DNA from: Rubrobacter calidifluminis
GTDB lineage: Bacteria > Actinomycetota > Rubrobacteria > Rubrobacterales > Rubrobacteraceae
Assembly: GCF_028617075.1 (NCBI RefSeq)
Contig: NZ_JAQKGV010000020.1
Coordinates: 1 to 42,096 of the forward strand
DNA: 42,096 nt
Direction: 5' to 3'
In this document: piece by piece, positions 31,988 to 40,426 of the stretch
Numbering within the stretch: position 1 is the first letter of the stretch
Layout of the letters: each line of letters opens with the position of its first letter
Program-made: the position numbers and the translations under genes
The notes under the pieces: generated by a model
The model's database searches: none
What the model was told of the DNA's origin: nothing
Seen by the model: only the letters and a program-made list of their open reading frames with translations

Positions 31988-32016
31988 AATATAACTGACC
32001 GGACAGTCAAATACAA
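31988..32016 (-). promoter_or_regulatory. paaA-type operon promoter with an operator in the spacer
   Basis: On the minus strand TTGTAT (32011-32016) and TATATT (31988-31993) are 17 bases apart, a plausible -35/-10 pair 31 bases before the PaaA ATG. The spacer is filled exactly by ACTGACCGGACAGTCAA (plus-strand 31994-32010), which contains TGACC-GGAC-AGTCA, nearly the same as the site before the ammonia-lyase gene. A repressor bound here would block RNA polymerase. Confidence 0.6.
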
Positions 32017-32019
32017 GTG

Positions 32020-32877
32020 CTACTTTCCCTCCAGGCGGTAGACCCTGCGGGCGTTCCGGTGGAAGATTAGTTCGATGGTCTCTCTGGAGAGCTTGAGGTC
32101 GAGGAGGGCGGTGGCGTTTGCCCTGGGGCCGGGGACGCCGGGCCAGTCGGTACCGAAGATCATTTTTTTCGCCAGGCGTTCGAGGTCGTAGTTCTTGTAG
32201 TATTCGGGGAGTTTTCTGGGGGGCAGCCCGGAGATCTCGATCCAGACGTTCTCGCGCATGAGGGTCATGAAGGCGGCGGCGTCGTACCACCAGCCGCGAC
32301 CGCCGTGGGCGAGGATGATCGTGAGGTCGGGGAAGTCGCGGGCGACGTCCTCGATGAGCTCGGGGTTGGCGTAGCGGTTGGTGGCTCCGGGGAAGACGCT
32401 CGTCCCGCAGTGGAAGACGACCGAGACGCCCTCGCTCTCGCAGAAGGCGTAGACCGGGTAGAGCATCCGGTCGTTGGGTGCGAAGGAGCCGTGGACCGGG
32501 TGGAGCTTGAGTCCGACCGCGCCCAGGTCGAGCTGCCTGCGCACCTCGGCGACCGGCGGGTAGTGCAGGTGGGGGTTTATGTTGGCCATGATCTTGAAGC
32601 GGGAGGGGTTGTACTCCACGATCGGCAGCAGGTCCTCGACCGGCTGGATACCGGTCGAACGCGGGCTGTACTCGCAGAAGAGCACGGCCAGGTCCACCCC
32701 CTCGGAGGCCATGTAGGCGTCGAACTGCTCCGGGATCAGAGTGCCCTCCTCGTCGTAGATCTTGGAGAAGGGCACGTCCTTCCCAAACTTCTGCGCCCAC
32801 TCCTTCCAGGAAAGCTTGAGCGTCGGAAGACGCGCCGCGTGGACGTGTGCGTCTATGAGCGGGATACCCTCGAGCAA
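32020..32877 (-). CDS. Amidohydrolase-2 family (ACMSD-like) hydrolase/decarboxylase
   Basis: TIM-barrel metal enzyme of 285 residues (PF04909 type). Metal-site motifs: H11xH13 in IDAHVHAAR, the KLHPVHG strand, FHCGTS, AHGGRGWW and the terminal GTDWPG aspartate. Members include aromatic-acid decarboxylases (aminocarboxymuconate semialdehyde, gamma-resorcylate) and lactone hydrolases. The start is TTG at 32877 behind a GGGGGGAGG stretch; no ATG or GTG keeps the HxH strand intact. It follows the alcohol dehydrogenase by 17 bases. Substrate unknown. Confidence 0.82.
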   Translation of the reverse strand: MLEGIPLIDAHVHAARLPTLKLSWKEWAQKFGKDVPFSKIYDEEGTLIPEQFDAYMASEGVDLAVLFCEYSPRSTGIQPVEDLLPIVEYNPSRFKIMANINPHLHYPPVAEVRRQLDLGAVGLKLHPVHGSFAPNDRMLYPVYAFCESEGVSVVFHCGTSVFPGATNRYANPELIEDVARDFPDLTIILAHGGRGWWYDAAAFMTLMRENVWIEISGLPPRKLPEYYKNYDLERLAKKMIFGTDWPGVPGPRANATALLDLKLSRETIELIFHRNARRVYRLEGK

Positions 32878-32894
32878 AACCTCCCCCCTCCTCT

Positions 32895-33989
32895 CTAGTT
32901 CGGCATGCGGATCACGGGCTTTATCACGCTGCCGCCCTCGGCGTCTTCGGCGGCCCGGTTTATCTCGTCGAGCTCGTAGAATTCGATCAGGCGGTCGAAC
33001 GGGAAACGCTCCTGGGCGTAGAGCTCTATCAGGCGCGGGATGAAGACGTCCGGGACCGAGTCCCCCTCGACGATCCCCCGCACCGTCTTCCCCGGCAGCA
33101 GGAGGTCGTTCATGTCCAGGCTCACCTCCGTCCCGAGACGTGCCGCCCCGATGAGACCGCAGACCCCGAGCGTCCCGAGGGCGTCGACCGCCTGGCGGAA
33201 GACCGCCGGCACGGCCGTCGTCTCGATCGCGTAGTCCGCGCCACCCCCGGTGATGCGTCTGATCTCCTCGACCGGGTTCGCCTCGTTCGCGTCCACGATG
33301 TGCGTCGCGCCGAGCTCCCGGGCGAGCTCGAGCCTCTCCGGGCGTACGTCCACCCCGACGATCGTCGCGCACCCGGCGACCCGCGCGGCCATCACCGCGC
33401 TCAGGCCCACCGCACCGGTCCCGAAGACCGCGATGCTCGTACCGGCCTCCGGGTGCAGCGAGTTCAGGACCCCGCCGGCCCCCGTCTGGATCCCGCACCC
33501 GAGCGGCCCCAGTATCTCGAGCGGCACGTCCGCATCCACCTTCACCACGTTACGCTCGGTCGCGAGCGCGTAGGTCGCGAAGGAAGATTGCCCGAAGAAG
33601 TGCCCGTGCACCCCGCCCCCGATGGCGTTCGTCTTGTCGAGCCGGGCTCCGCCGAAGTTGAGATCGAAGAAGTTTTTGCAGTAGGAGGGTTTGCCCCGCT
33701 GGCAGCTCGTACAACGCCCGCAGGAGGCGTAGGTGAGGACCACCCGGTCCCCGGGAGAGACCTTCGTCACCCCCTCCCCCACCCTCTCGACGACCCCGGC
33801 CCCCTCGTGGCCGAGCACCGAGGGCAGCGGCACCGGGTACCACTGGTCGCGGCAGATGAGGTCGGTGTGGCACATCCCGGCCGCGACGACCCGCACCAGC
33901 ACCTCTCCCTCCCGCGGCTCCTCCAGTTCGAGCTCCTCCACCCCGAACGGCCTCTCCTTCTCCCGGACCACGGCGGCGGTGATCTCCAT
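32895..33989 (-). CDS. Zinc alcohol dehydrogenase, aryl-alcohol (benzyl alcohol) type
   Basis: Medium-chain dehydrogenase of 364 residues. Catalytic zinc ligands Cys and His in AAGMCHTDL and LGHEGAGVV; structural zinc cysteines in [16 protein letters not shown]; cofactor motif [18 protein letters not shown] followed by GVDVRPERL (Asp, suggesting NAD). The [15 protein letters not shown] and [11 protein letters not shown] pattern is typical of aryl-alcohol dehydrogenases (XylB/AreB). It would convert benzyl-type alcohols to aldehydes, the substrate of the adjacent aldehyde dehydrogenase, whose acid product the adjacent benzoate-CoA ligase could take. Confidence 0.84.
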   Translation of the reverse strand: MEITAAVVREKERPFGVEELELEEPREGEVLVRVVAAGMCHTDLICRDQWYPVPLPSVLGHEGAGVVERVGEGVTKVSPGDRVVLTYASCGRCTSCQRGKPSYCKNFFDLNFGGARLDKTNAIGGGVHGHFFGQSSFATYALATERNVVKVDADVPLEILGPLGCGIQTGAGGVLNSLHPEAGTSIAVFGTGAVGLSAVMAARVAGCATIVGVDVRPERLELARELGATHIVDANEANPVEEIRRITGGGADYAIETTAVPAVFRQAVDALGTLGVCGLIGAARLGTEVSLDMNDLLLPGKTVRGIVEGDSVPDVFIPRLIELYAQERFPFDRLIEFYELDEINRAAEDAEGGSVIKPVIRMPN

Positions 33990-34043
33990 GAGCCTCCTCC
34001 TTTCCCGTGTTCTACGCCATCTTACCCCTCCCCTCGCCCCCCG

Positions 34044-35621
34044 CTACACGAGCTCGTCCTCCTGTTGCGGAAACTCGACCTCCGGCTCGGGTTCGCGCAG
34101 CTTGAAGCGCTGTATCTTCCCCGTGACCGTCTTCGGCAGGTCTTCGACGAACTCGATCATGTGCGGGTACTGGTAGCGCTTGAGGCGCCCCTTGCACCAC
34201 TCCTGCAGCTCTGCGACGAGCACCTCCGAGGGCTCATACCCCTCTCGCAGGATCACATACGCCTTAACCCGCATCAGCCCGCCGACCGGCACACCGACCG
34301 CCGCCGCCTCGACCACCGCCGGGTGCTCACCGAGGGCACTCTCGATCTCGACCGGCGAGACCCACAAACCCCCTACCTTGATCATGTCGTCCGCCCGCCC
34401 CTCGTACCAGAAGAATCCGTCCTCGTCCTGCCGGTACCAGTCCCCGGCGAACAGCCACTCCCCCTTCATCGTCTTCTTGGTCTTCTCGTGGTTGCGCCAG
34501 TAGTATGCCGCTGCCGAATCTCCCTTTACGTAAAGGTACCCGGCCCCGCCGGGCTCCACCGGACGCTCCTCCTCGTCGAGTATCTTCACCTCGTAGCCCG
34601 GCACCGGGACCCCGCTCGAGCCCGGCTTGAGCTTCTCGGGCGTGTTGGAGAGGAAGATGTGCAGCATCTCCGTCGAACCGATACCATCGAGTATCACCGA
34701 ACCGAACGTCTCCTTCCACCTACGCCACACGGAGGCCGGGAGCGCCTCGGCCGCGGAGGCACACAGCCTTATCGAGGAGAGGTCGTACCGCTCCGCTCCG
34801 GGATGGTTCAACATGGCGTTATACAACGTGGGCACGCTGAAAAAGAGCGTCGGCATGTAGCGCTCGATCGTCGAGAGTACAGCCTCAGGAGTCGTCTTCC
34901 CCGGGAAGAGCACCGTCGAAGCCCCGGCCCAGTAGGGAAAGGAGATGTTGTTCCCCAGCCCGTAGGCGTGGAAGAGCTTGGAGGCGGAGAAGGTCACGTC
35001 CTCCTCGGTGACCTTCAAAACCTCTTTCGCGTAGGTCTCGCAGGTGTAGAGGATGTCGTGGTGCAGGTGGACGGCCCCCTTGGGCCTTCCCGTCGAACCG
35101 GAGCTGTAGAGCCAGAACGCAGGATCGTCCCTGTGCGTCCTCGCCGGAGAGAGCTCGTCCTCACCACCCTCGAGCAGCTCATCGAGCGTCTTTCTGCCCC
35201 CGGCATCGCCGTTGGCCACGATGACCTCGACCGGTTCCCCGTATCCTTCGAGGCCCTCCCTGACCTTTTCGCAGAGCACCTCGTCCACAACCACCGCGCG
35301 AGCGCGGCTGTCCTCGACGAAGAAACGGTAGTCGTCCGGCCCGAGCAGTGTGTTAACCGGTATCGGGACCGCGCCGATCCGCATCGCCCCGAAGAAGACC
35401 ACCGGGAAGGCCGGCGTGTCGTTGAGGACCATCAAAACCCGGTCTTCCTGCCTCACCCCGAGCTCCCTCAGGGCATGCCCGAACCTGTTTATGCGGCGGG
35501 CGAGCTCCCCGTAGGTCACTTCCTCCTCGCCGCAGCTGATGGCGACCTTCTGCTCCCGCCCGGCCTCCAGGTTGCGGTCCACCAGCTCGCTCGCGTTGTA
35601 CCATCGTGGTATATCTATCAT
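34044..35621 (-). CDS. Benzoate-CoA ligase family protein
   Basis: Adenylate-forming ligase of 525 residues with the benzoate-CoA ligase family pattern: LYSSGSTGRPKGAVHLHHD (P-loop), FSASKLFHAYGLGNNISFP, LDGIGSTEMLHIFLSN (A5), GEWLFAGDWY, RADDMIKVGGLWVSPVEIE (A8 hinge) and LPKTVTGKIQRFKLR (catalytic lysine). It would make benzoyl-CoA or a close aryl-CoA. The start ATG follows the aldehyde dehydrogenase stop by 19 bases. It gives the four-gene upstream unit a benzyl alcohol to benzoyl-CoA logic and makes benzoyl-CoA a candidate substrate for the PaaABC-like oxygenase next door. Confidence 0.85.
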   Translation of the reverse strand: MIDIPRWYNASELVDRNLEAGREQKVAISCGEEEVTYGELARRINRFGHALRELGVRQEDRVLMVLNDTPAFPVVFFGAMRIGAVPIPVNTLLGPDDYRFFVEDSRARAVVVDEVLCEKVREGLEGYGEPVEVIVANGDAGGRKTLDELLEGGEDELSPARTHRDDPAFWLYSSGSTGRPKGAVHLHHDILYTCETYAKEVLKVTEEDVTFSASKLFHAYGLGNNISFPYWAGASTVLFPGKTTPEAVLSTIERYMPTLFFSVPTLYNAMLNHPGAERYDLSSIRLCASAAEALPASVWRRWKETFGSVILDGIGSTEMLHIFLSNTPEKLKPGSSGVPVPGYEVKILDEEERPVEPGGAGYLYVKGDSAAAYYWRNHEKTKKTMKGEWLFAGDWYRQDEDGFFWYEGRADDMIKVGGLWVSPVEIESALGEHPAVVEAAAVGVPVGGLMRVKAYVILREGYEPSEVLVAELQEWCKGRLKRYQYPHMIEFVEDLPKTVTGKIQRFKLREPEPEVEFPQQEDELV

Positions 35622-35640
35622 TCGATCCCACCTCGCTCTC

Positions 35641-37074
35641 TCAGGACGAGCGCCGGACGACGACGGACTTGGTCTCTGTGTAGTACTCGAGCGCCTCTAT
35701 GCCGTGCTCCTTGCCGTAACCCGACTGCTTCCATCCCCCGAAGGGGAGCTCGTCGTAGACGATCTGAGGTGAGTTGATCCAGGTGTACCCGGCCTCTATC
35801 CGCTCTGCGGCCTCGGTGGCGCGGTCGAGGTCGCGGGTCCAGACGGAGGAGCCGAGGCCGTAGACGGAGGAGTTGGCCCGTTCGATGGCCTCGTCGAGGT
35901 CCGAAACCTTCCAGATGGGAAGCGCGGGGCCGAAGACCTCCTCCGTCGCGACCCGGGAGTCGTGGGAGGGCTCCAGGAGCAGGGTCGGCTCGTAGAAGTT
36001 GCCCTTCTCGCGGCCGTCGGGGCGCTTCCCCCCGGCGAGGACCTTCGCTCCGGAGGAGACGGCGTCCTCGACCTGCCCCTCGACAAGCTCGCGCTGGCGC
36101 GGGGTGTGGAGGGGGCCTATCATCACGCCCTCTTCGGTTCCGGGACCGACCCTGAGCTTCTTCACCTTCCCCACGAGCTTCTCGACCAGCTCTTCCGCGA
36201 CGCTCTCGAAGACGTAGAGGCGCTTCACCGCCAGGCAAGCCTGCCCGCAGTTGAAGAAACGCCCGACGCTCGCGGCACTCGCCGCCCGGTCGAGGTCGGC
36301 GTCGTCGCAGACGATCATGGGGTCCGAGCCGCCGAGCTCGAGGGTGGCGCGCTTCAGCTCCCCGGCCGCGAGCGCGGCGAGCTTCCTGCCGACCGGGGTC
36401 GAGCCGGTGAAGGCGACCTTGCGTACCAGCGGGTGCTCCGCGAGCGCCTGCCCGGTGGTCGGCCCGTCACCGGTGACGACGTTGAAAACCCCAGCCGGCA
36501 GCCCGGCCTCGTGCATGATCCCGGCGATCCGGAGCGTGGTCAGCGGCGTCGTCTCCGCAGGCTTGGCGACCACGGCGTTCCCGGTGATGAGCGCCGGCCC
36601 GAGCTTGTTCCCCAGGAGCGTCGTCGGGAAGTTCCACGGCACGATCGCCCCGACCACCCCGAGCGGACGTCTTAGAATCATGCCGTAGGCCCCCTCGTCC
36701 AGGTCCGGCACGTACCCACCCCGGATGTTCTTGGCCAGCCCGGCGTAGTGCTCGAGCGTGAGCACGAAGCGCCGGATCTCGATCCTCGCCTCCCGCAGCG
36801 GCTTGCCCTGCTCGGCGGTGAGAAGCGGCGCCAGCTCGCCCCGCCTCTCCATCACCGCCCGCGCCGCTTCCGCCAGGATCTCACCGCGCCGCGAAGCCGG
36901 CATACCCTGCCACCCGGCAAGCGCCTCCCGCGCGCTCTCCACCGCCCGGTCCACCTCTTCGTCCCCGCAGAGGGGTACCGTGTCCACCTCCTCCCCACTC
37001 GCCGGGTCCACGACGGACATCCTCCCCATCCCCGTGACCTCGACGTACTCCCCACCAACGAAAGGTTCGGCCAT
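35641..37074 (-). CDS. Aldehyde dehydrogenase (benzaldehyde-type role inferred)
   Basis: NAD(P)-dependent aldehyde dehydrogenase of 477 residues. Landmarks: GAIVPWNFPTTLLGNK, FTGSTPVGRK, LELGGSDPMIV (general base), CGQACLAVKR (nucleophile Cys) and LPFGGWKQSGYGKEHG. The ATG at 37074 has a GGAGG site; longer forms lack one. It heads the minus-strand unit with the benzoate-CoA ligase and aryl-alcohol dehydrogenase, which suggests an aromatic aldehyde as substrate. Its upstream region, shared with a divergent thioesterase gene, holds two TetR-type dyads and a CRP/FNR-like site. Confidence 0.83.
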   Translation of the reverse strand: MAEPFVGGEYVEVTGMGRMSVVDPASGEEVDTVPLCGDEEVDRAVESAREALAGWQGMPASRRGEILAEAARAVMERRGELAPLLTAEQGKPLREARIEIRRFVLTLEHYAGLAKNIRGGYVPDLDEGAYGMILRRPLGVVGAIVPWNFPTTLLGNKLGPALITGNAVVAKPAETTPLTTLRIAGIMHEAGLPAGVFNVVTGDGPTTGQALAEHPLVRKVAFTGSTPVGRKLAALAAGELKRATLELGGSDPMIVCDDADLDRAASAASVGRFFNCGQACLAVKRLYVFESVAEELVEKLVGKVKKLRVGPGTEEGVMIGPLHTPRQRELVEGQVEDAVSSGAKVLAGGKRPDGREKGNFYEPTLLLEPSHDSRVATEEVFGPALPIWKVSDLDEAIERANSSVYGLGSSVWTRDLDRATEAAERIEAGYTWINSPQIVYDELPFGGWKQSGYGKEHGIEALEYYTETKSVVVRRSS

Positions 37075-37095
37075 GCGACGAATCCTCCATGCTGC

Positions 37096-37111
37096 TGTGA
37101 TCAAAATCACC
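37096..37111. promoter_or_regulatory. CRP/FNR-like palindrome
   Basis: TGTGATCAAAATCACC has perfect GTGAT/ATCAC arms four bases apart and fits the TGTGA-N6-TCACA consensus except for the last base. It lies 22-37 bases upstream of the aldehyde dehydrogenase start, in the divergent promoter region. Confidence 0.45.
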
Positions 37112-37123
37112 CGCTCTTCAGTT

Positions 37124-37164
37124 TAACCAATCGGTCAAACTGCTGTCAACTGAACGATCAGTCA
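37124..37164. promoter_or_regulatory. Two TetR-type operator-like sites in the divergent promoter
   Basis: TAACC-AATC-GGTCA (37124-37137) and TGAAC-GATC-AGTCA (37151-37164) share the 5-4-5 layout of the sites before the ammonia-lyase and PaaA genes. Their start points are 27 bases apart. They lie between the divergent aldehyde dehydrogenase and thioesterase genes. Confidence 0.5.
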
Positions 37165-37227
37165 AAAATCGAGCCGGGTGGGAGGTTATCCTCTTGCGTG
37201 GCACGCGAGCGTGAGGAGGTTCTGAAG

Positions 37228-37638
37228 TTGGAAGCCGACAAGTATCGGGCCTCGGAGTTTCTGGGGGCGGCGGGGCTGGAGCTCGATGAGGTGAGCGGGA
37301 GGAGGGTGCGCGGTCACATAGAGCTCGACGAGCGGCACCACACGCCTTGGGGGGTGGTACACGGCGGGGTGTACACGACGGCGGTCGAGAGCGCGGCGAG
37401 CGTGGGGGCCTCGGCGGCGGTCGAGGAGGACGGGATGTTCGCCGTCGGGGTGCACAACGCCACGGATTTTCTGCGTCCGATGCGGGAGGGGCGGGTCGAG
37501 GTGGTGGCGGAGCCGATCCTGCAGGGCAGGACGCAGCAGCTCTGGCAGGTCGTGATCACGCGCTCGGAGGACGGCAAGGAGGTGGCCCGAGGGCAGCTCA
37601 GGCTGCACAACGTCCCGCTCGACGGGGATAAGAGATGA
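37228..37638 (+). CDS. PaaI-type hotdog thioesterase
   Basis: Hotdog-fold thioesterase of 136 residues with the PaaI signature HHTPWGVVHGGVYTTAVESAAS and the later DFLRPMREGRVEVVAEPI and QQLWQVVITRSEDGKEVA strands. The TTG at 37228 has an AGGAGG site eight bases upstream; a GTG at 37198 would add ten charged residues. It would hydrolyse acyl- or aryl-CoA thioesters, protecting the CoA pool. It overlaps the next gene by ATGA and is divergent from the aromatic operon with shared operators. Confidence 0.82.
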   Translation: MEADKYRASEFLGAAGLELDEVSGRRVRGHIELDERHHTPWGVVHGGVYTTAVESAASVGASAAVEEDGMFAVGVHNATDFLRPMREGRVEVVAEPILQGRTQQLWQVVITRSEDGKEVARGQLRLHNVPLDGDKR

Positions 37639-38525
37639 GGGTCGGCTTCGTAGGGCTCGGGATCATGGGTTGGCTCATGGCCGAAAACCTGGTGCAGGCC
37701 GGCTGCGACCTCACCGTCCACAACCGCACCAAGAAGAAGGCCGAAGAGTTCGCCGAGAAGACCGGTGCACAGCTCGCAGAGAGCCCAAAGGAGGTCGCTG
37801 AAAGCAGCGACGTCGTCATCACCATGCTCCCGGGCCCGCCCGAGGTGGAGGAAGTCTTTCTGGGTGAGGACGGCCTGATCGAAGGCGCGGGCACGGGGGC
37901 CCTGCTGGTGGACATGTCCACCTCCTCGCCCCTTCTCGCCCGGAAGATAGCCGAAGTCGCGCGCGGGCAGGGAGCCTCCGCGCTCGACGCCCCGGTCTCG
38001 GGAGGGGACGTGGGAGCGAAGGAGGGGACCCTCTCGATCATGGTCGGAGGAGAACAGGAGGACTTCGAGCGGGCAAAGTCTCTCTTCGAGGTGATGGGCA
38101 GGACCATAACCCATGTTGGTCCCTCGGGAGCCGGGCAGGTCGTGAAGGCTGCGAACCAGATCGTGGTAGCGCTCACCATAGAGGCGGTCTCTGAGGCGCT
38201 GGTGCTCGGCTCCAGAGGTGGGGTCTCTGCGGAGAAGATCCTGGATGTTCTATCGGGGGGTCTTGCTGGCAACAGGGTGATGGAGGTCAAGCGGGAGAAG
38301 TTTCTCTCTCACGCCTTCGAGCCCGGTGGCAAGGCCCGCTACCATCACAAAGACCTCGGTATAGCGCTCGATACCGCCCGTGAGCTCGGGGTCGTGCTCC
38401 CGGCGGCCGCGCTGGCGGACCAGCTCTTCGCCGCGCTCGAGGCGCAGGGCAGGGGCGACCTCGACCACTCGGCGCTCCTCGCTCTCGTCGAGGAGATGAG
38501 CGGGATCAGCCGGCGAGAATGGTAA
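37635..38525 (+). CDS. 3-hydroxyisobutyrate dehydrogenase / tartronate-semialdehyde reductase family protein
   Basis: Beta-hydroxyacid dehydrogenase of 296 residues. N-terminal Rossmann motif VGFVGLGIMGWLMAENL with Asn-Arg-Thr after beta-2 (HNRTKKKA, favouring NADP), substrate motif DAPVSGGDVGAKEGTLSIM and catalytic lysine in GAGQVVKAANQ, then a conserved KDLGIALD helix. It oxidises 3-hydroxyisobutyrate or reduces tartronate semialdehyde; the family is too uniform to choose. It is translationally coupled to the thioesterase. Confidence 0.85.
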   Translation: MRVGFVGLGIMGWLMAENLVQAGCDLTVHNRTKKKAEEFAEKTGAQLAESPKEVAESSDVVITMLPGPPEVEEVFLGEDGLIEGAGTGALLVDMSTSSPLLARKIAEVARGQGASALDAPVSGGDVGAKEGTLSIMVGGEQEDFERAKSLFEVMGRTITHVGPSGAGQVVKAANQIVVALTIEAVSEALVLGSRGGVSAEKILDVLSGGLAGNRVMEVKREKFLSHAFEPGGKARYHHKDLGIALDTARELGVVLPAAALADQLFAALEAQGRGDLDHSALLALVEEMSGISRREW

Positions 38526-39246
38526 GAAGGAGCGTTACGGTCCCGAGCAAGGCAACCGCGAACACGGCGACCGCGCCCTTTCCATCACGCTCCTTCGCTT
38601 CCGGCAGCAGATGTACCGATCCCAGGTAGCAGAGCACCCCTCCCGCTGCCCCACTCATCAGCCCCACTGTCTGCTCTCCGGGAGAGGAGAAAACCAGCGT
38701 CAGCCCCGTCGCTACCGGCAGGACCAGCCCCAGCAGCACCGCCGTCCCGACAACTTTCGCTTTCGCTGTCTTGGATCCTGCAAGGACCGCACCAAGAGAG
38801 CCTCCCTCGGGGATCTTGTGTACCATCACCCCTATCCCTATCCCTCCCACCGCAACGGCCGAGGCCCCCGCTCCTGCCGCCACGACGAACCCTTCGGCCA
38901 GGTTGTGAAGTGCAAAGCCGATCACGAAGGGGAGGAGCAAGGTGGCTCCTTCTGAGCCTATCGGCCGGGTGGCATCGTCCTCATCGTGGTGATGGTGAGC
39001 TCTGGGCAGTCCTTCGAGGAGCGCCATGAGCGCGAACGCTGTGGCGAAGCAGGCTATGGCTTTTGGGCCCGCTGCCTCGATGCTCTCGGGCAGGAGGTCG
39101 GCGAAAGAGAGGGCGAGGATGATCCCTGCGGCTCCGGCGAGGAGCCAGGACTGCAGGGTGGGGGTAAGGCGGGTGCCGAAGAGCCCGAGCAAGCTCGATG
39201 CACAGAAGCCAGCCCCGGCAAGAGACGCAGCAAGTACGGCATCCAC
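38506..39246 (-). CDS. ZIP family divalent metal transporter
   Basis: Membrane protein of 246 residues with about eight hydrophobic segments. The ZIP metal-site motifs are in helices 4 and 5: HNLAEGFVVA and HKIPEGGSLGAV. A cytoplasmic His-rich loop (AHHHHDEDD) after helix 3 is typical of metal sensing. It probably imports zinc or another divalent ion. The start is GTG at 39246, two bases behind the beta-carbonic anhydrase stop; the pair may be coupled, a zinc enzyme with a zinc importer. The 3' end overlaps the convergent dehydrogenase by 20 bases. Confidence 0.84.
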   Translation of the reverse strand: MDAVLAASLAGAGFCASSLLGLFGTRLTPTLQSWLLAGAAGIILALSFADLLPESIEAAGPKAIACFATAFALMALLEGLPRAHHHHDEDDATRPIGSEGATLLLPFVIGFALHNLAEGFVVAAGAGASAVAVGGIGIGVMVHKIPEGGSLGAVLAGSKTAKAKVVGTAVLLGLVLPVATGLTLVFSSPGEQTVGLMSGAAGGVLCYLGSVHLLPEAKERDGKGAVAVFAVALLGTVTLLLTILAG

Positions 39247-39247
39247 C

Positions 39248-39739
39248 TCAGGATACCTCGCGCAGTCTCCCGGTCTCCACCTGGTAGACGAATCCCCGGA
39301 TGGAGTCTTTGCGCGGGATGAACGGGCTCGCCTCAAGGCGCCGGATCGACTGCCGGACATCATCCTCCGGGTCACTGAAGGCTTCCAGCACGAAGGGCGG
39401 CCTTATGCCGGTCTCCCTCTCGATCTCTGCCCTCACCTCGTCGTCTCCGAAGGTGGTCATCCCGCATCCCGTGTGGTGGATCAGCATGACCTCTTCGGTG
39501 CCGAGCATCCGCTGGGAGATGAGCAATGAGCGGATCACATCCTCCGTGATCACACCGCCGGCGTTGCGGATCACGTGCGCCTCCCCCTCCTCGAGCCCGA
39601 GGATCCTGTGCACGTCGATCCGGGCGTCCATGCAGGCGACGATGGCCACCCTGCGTGATGGGGGTGAGGGCAGATCCCCTTTATCGAACTCGCTGGCGTA
39701 GCGCTCGTTGTTCTGCAAGAGCTCGTCTATCACGCTCAT
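39248..39739 (-). CDS. Beta-carbonic anhydrase
   Basis: Small beta-class carbonic anhydrase of 163 residues. Zinc site Cys36-x-Asp38-x-Arg40 (ACMDAR), His88 and Cys92 (IHHTGCGM), with the conserved HVIRNAGGVITEDVIRSL between them. It interconverts CO2 and bicarbonate in the cytosol. The ATG at 39739 gives the family's usual short N-terminus. It is one of two carbonic-anhydrase-fold proteins here; unlike the gamma-type protein at 28070, its metal site is intact. Confidence 0.88.
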   Translation of the reverse strand: MSVIDELLQNNERYASEFDKGDLPSPPSRRVAIVACMDARIDVHRILGLEEGEAHVIRNAGGVITEDVIRSLLISQRMLGTEEVMLIHHTGCGMTTFGDDEVRAEIERETGIRPPFVLEAFSDPEDDVRQSIRRLEASPFIPRKDSIRGFVYQVETGRLREVS

Positions 39740-39825
39740 CCTGCCTGGCAACCTCCATTCTGAACGGGAGAGGGGCGGGAGCCAGTCCCACCCCTCCCAG
39801 AGCCTGCTCTTCTCGGGGCCCCCGC

Positions 39826-40347
39826 TCAGGCGAGCGGAGACCCGTTGAGCTCCACCGCACCCGAGACCTCGACCGGGCGTGTCAGGATGTCGAAGACGGG
39901 GCAATGCTCGTCGACGAGACGCGAGAGCTCCCTCACCTTCTCCGGTTCGGAGGGGCTCTCGATCCGGACGCGGTAGCGCACGTTCTCGAACCCGGGACGG
40001 ACCTCCTCCGAGACCCCGAGGAAACCCCGCGGGTCGAGATCCCCCTCTGCATCCACCTCGACCCTCTCGAGCTCCACACCGGCGCGCGCCGCGTAGACGG
40101 AGTAGACGATCTCCTGGCAGGTGGCGAGCGCGGCGAGCACGAGCTCTACGGGGTTCGGACCGGCGTCGGTGCCGCCGAGATCCTTCGGCTCGTCGACCGT
40201 GAGGTCGAAACCTCGTATCTTCGTCTCTGTTCTGACGCCCTCCGCCAGCCTGCTCTGTACGGAGAACGTCTGCGAAGCGCTCTCCAGAGATGCGAGCTGG
40301 CTCCGCAGCTCCTCTACTTTCTGCAACAGGTCGGTCAAGGTTTCCAT
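39826..40347 (-). CDS. OsmC family peroxiredoxin-like protein
   Basis: OsmC/Ohr-family protein of 173 residues. The first redox cysteine lies in GPNPVELVLAALATCQEIVY and the second in VDEHCPVFDILTRP, the usual spacing. An N-terminal helical extension of about 30 residues (LTDLLQKVEELRSQLASLES) precedes the domain. Members reduce organic hydroperoxides in the cytosol or act in thiol homeostasis. The ATG has a GGAGGA site. It is a single gene between the carbonic anhydrase and the SBP56 gene. Confidence 0.87.
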   Translation of the reverse strand: METLTDLLQKVEELRSQLASLESASQTFSVQSRLAEGVRTETKIRGFDLTVDEPKDLGGTDAGPNPVELVLAALATCQEIVYSVYAARAGVELERVEVDAEGDLDPRGFLGVSEEVRPGFENVRYRVRIESPSEPEKVRELSRLVDEHCPVFDILTRPVEVSGAVELNGSPLA

Positions 40348-40426
40348 CCTCCTTTCGCTAACCCAAAACCTGTGACCGTCCTGGCCACCCCTTCGGGCAA
40401 CCCGACACGGGGCGGCCCGCTCCGGA

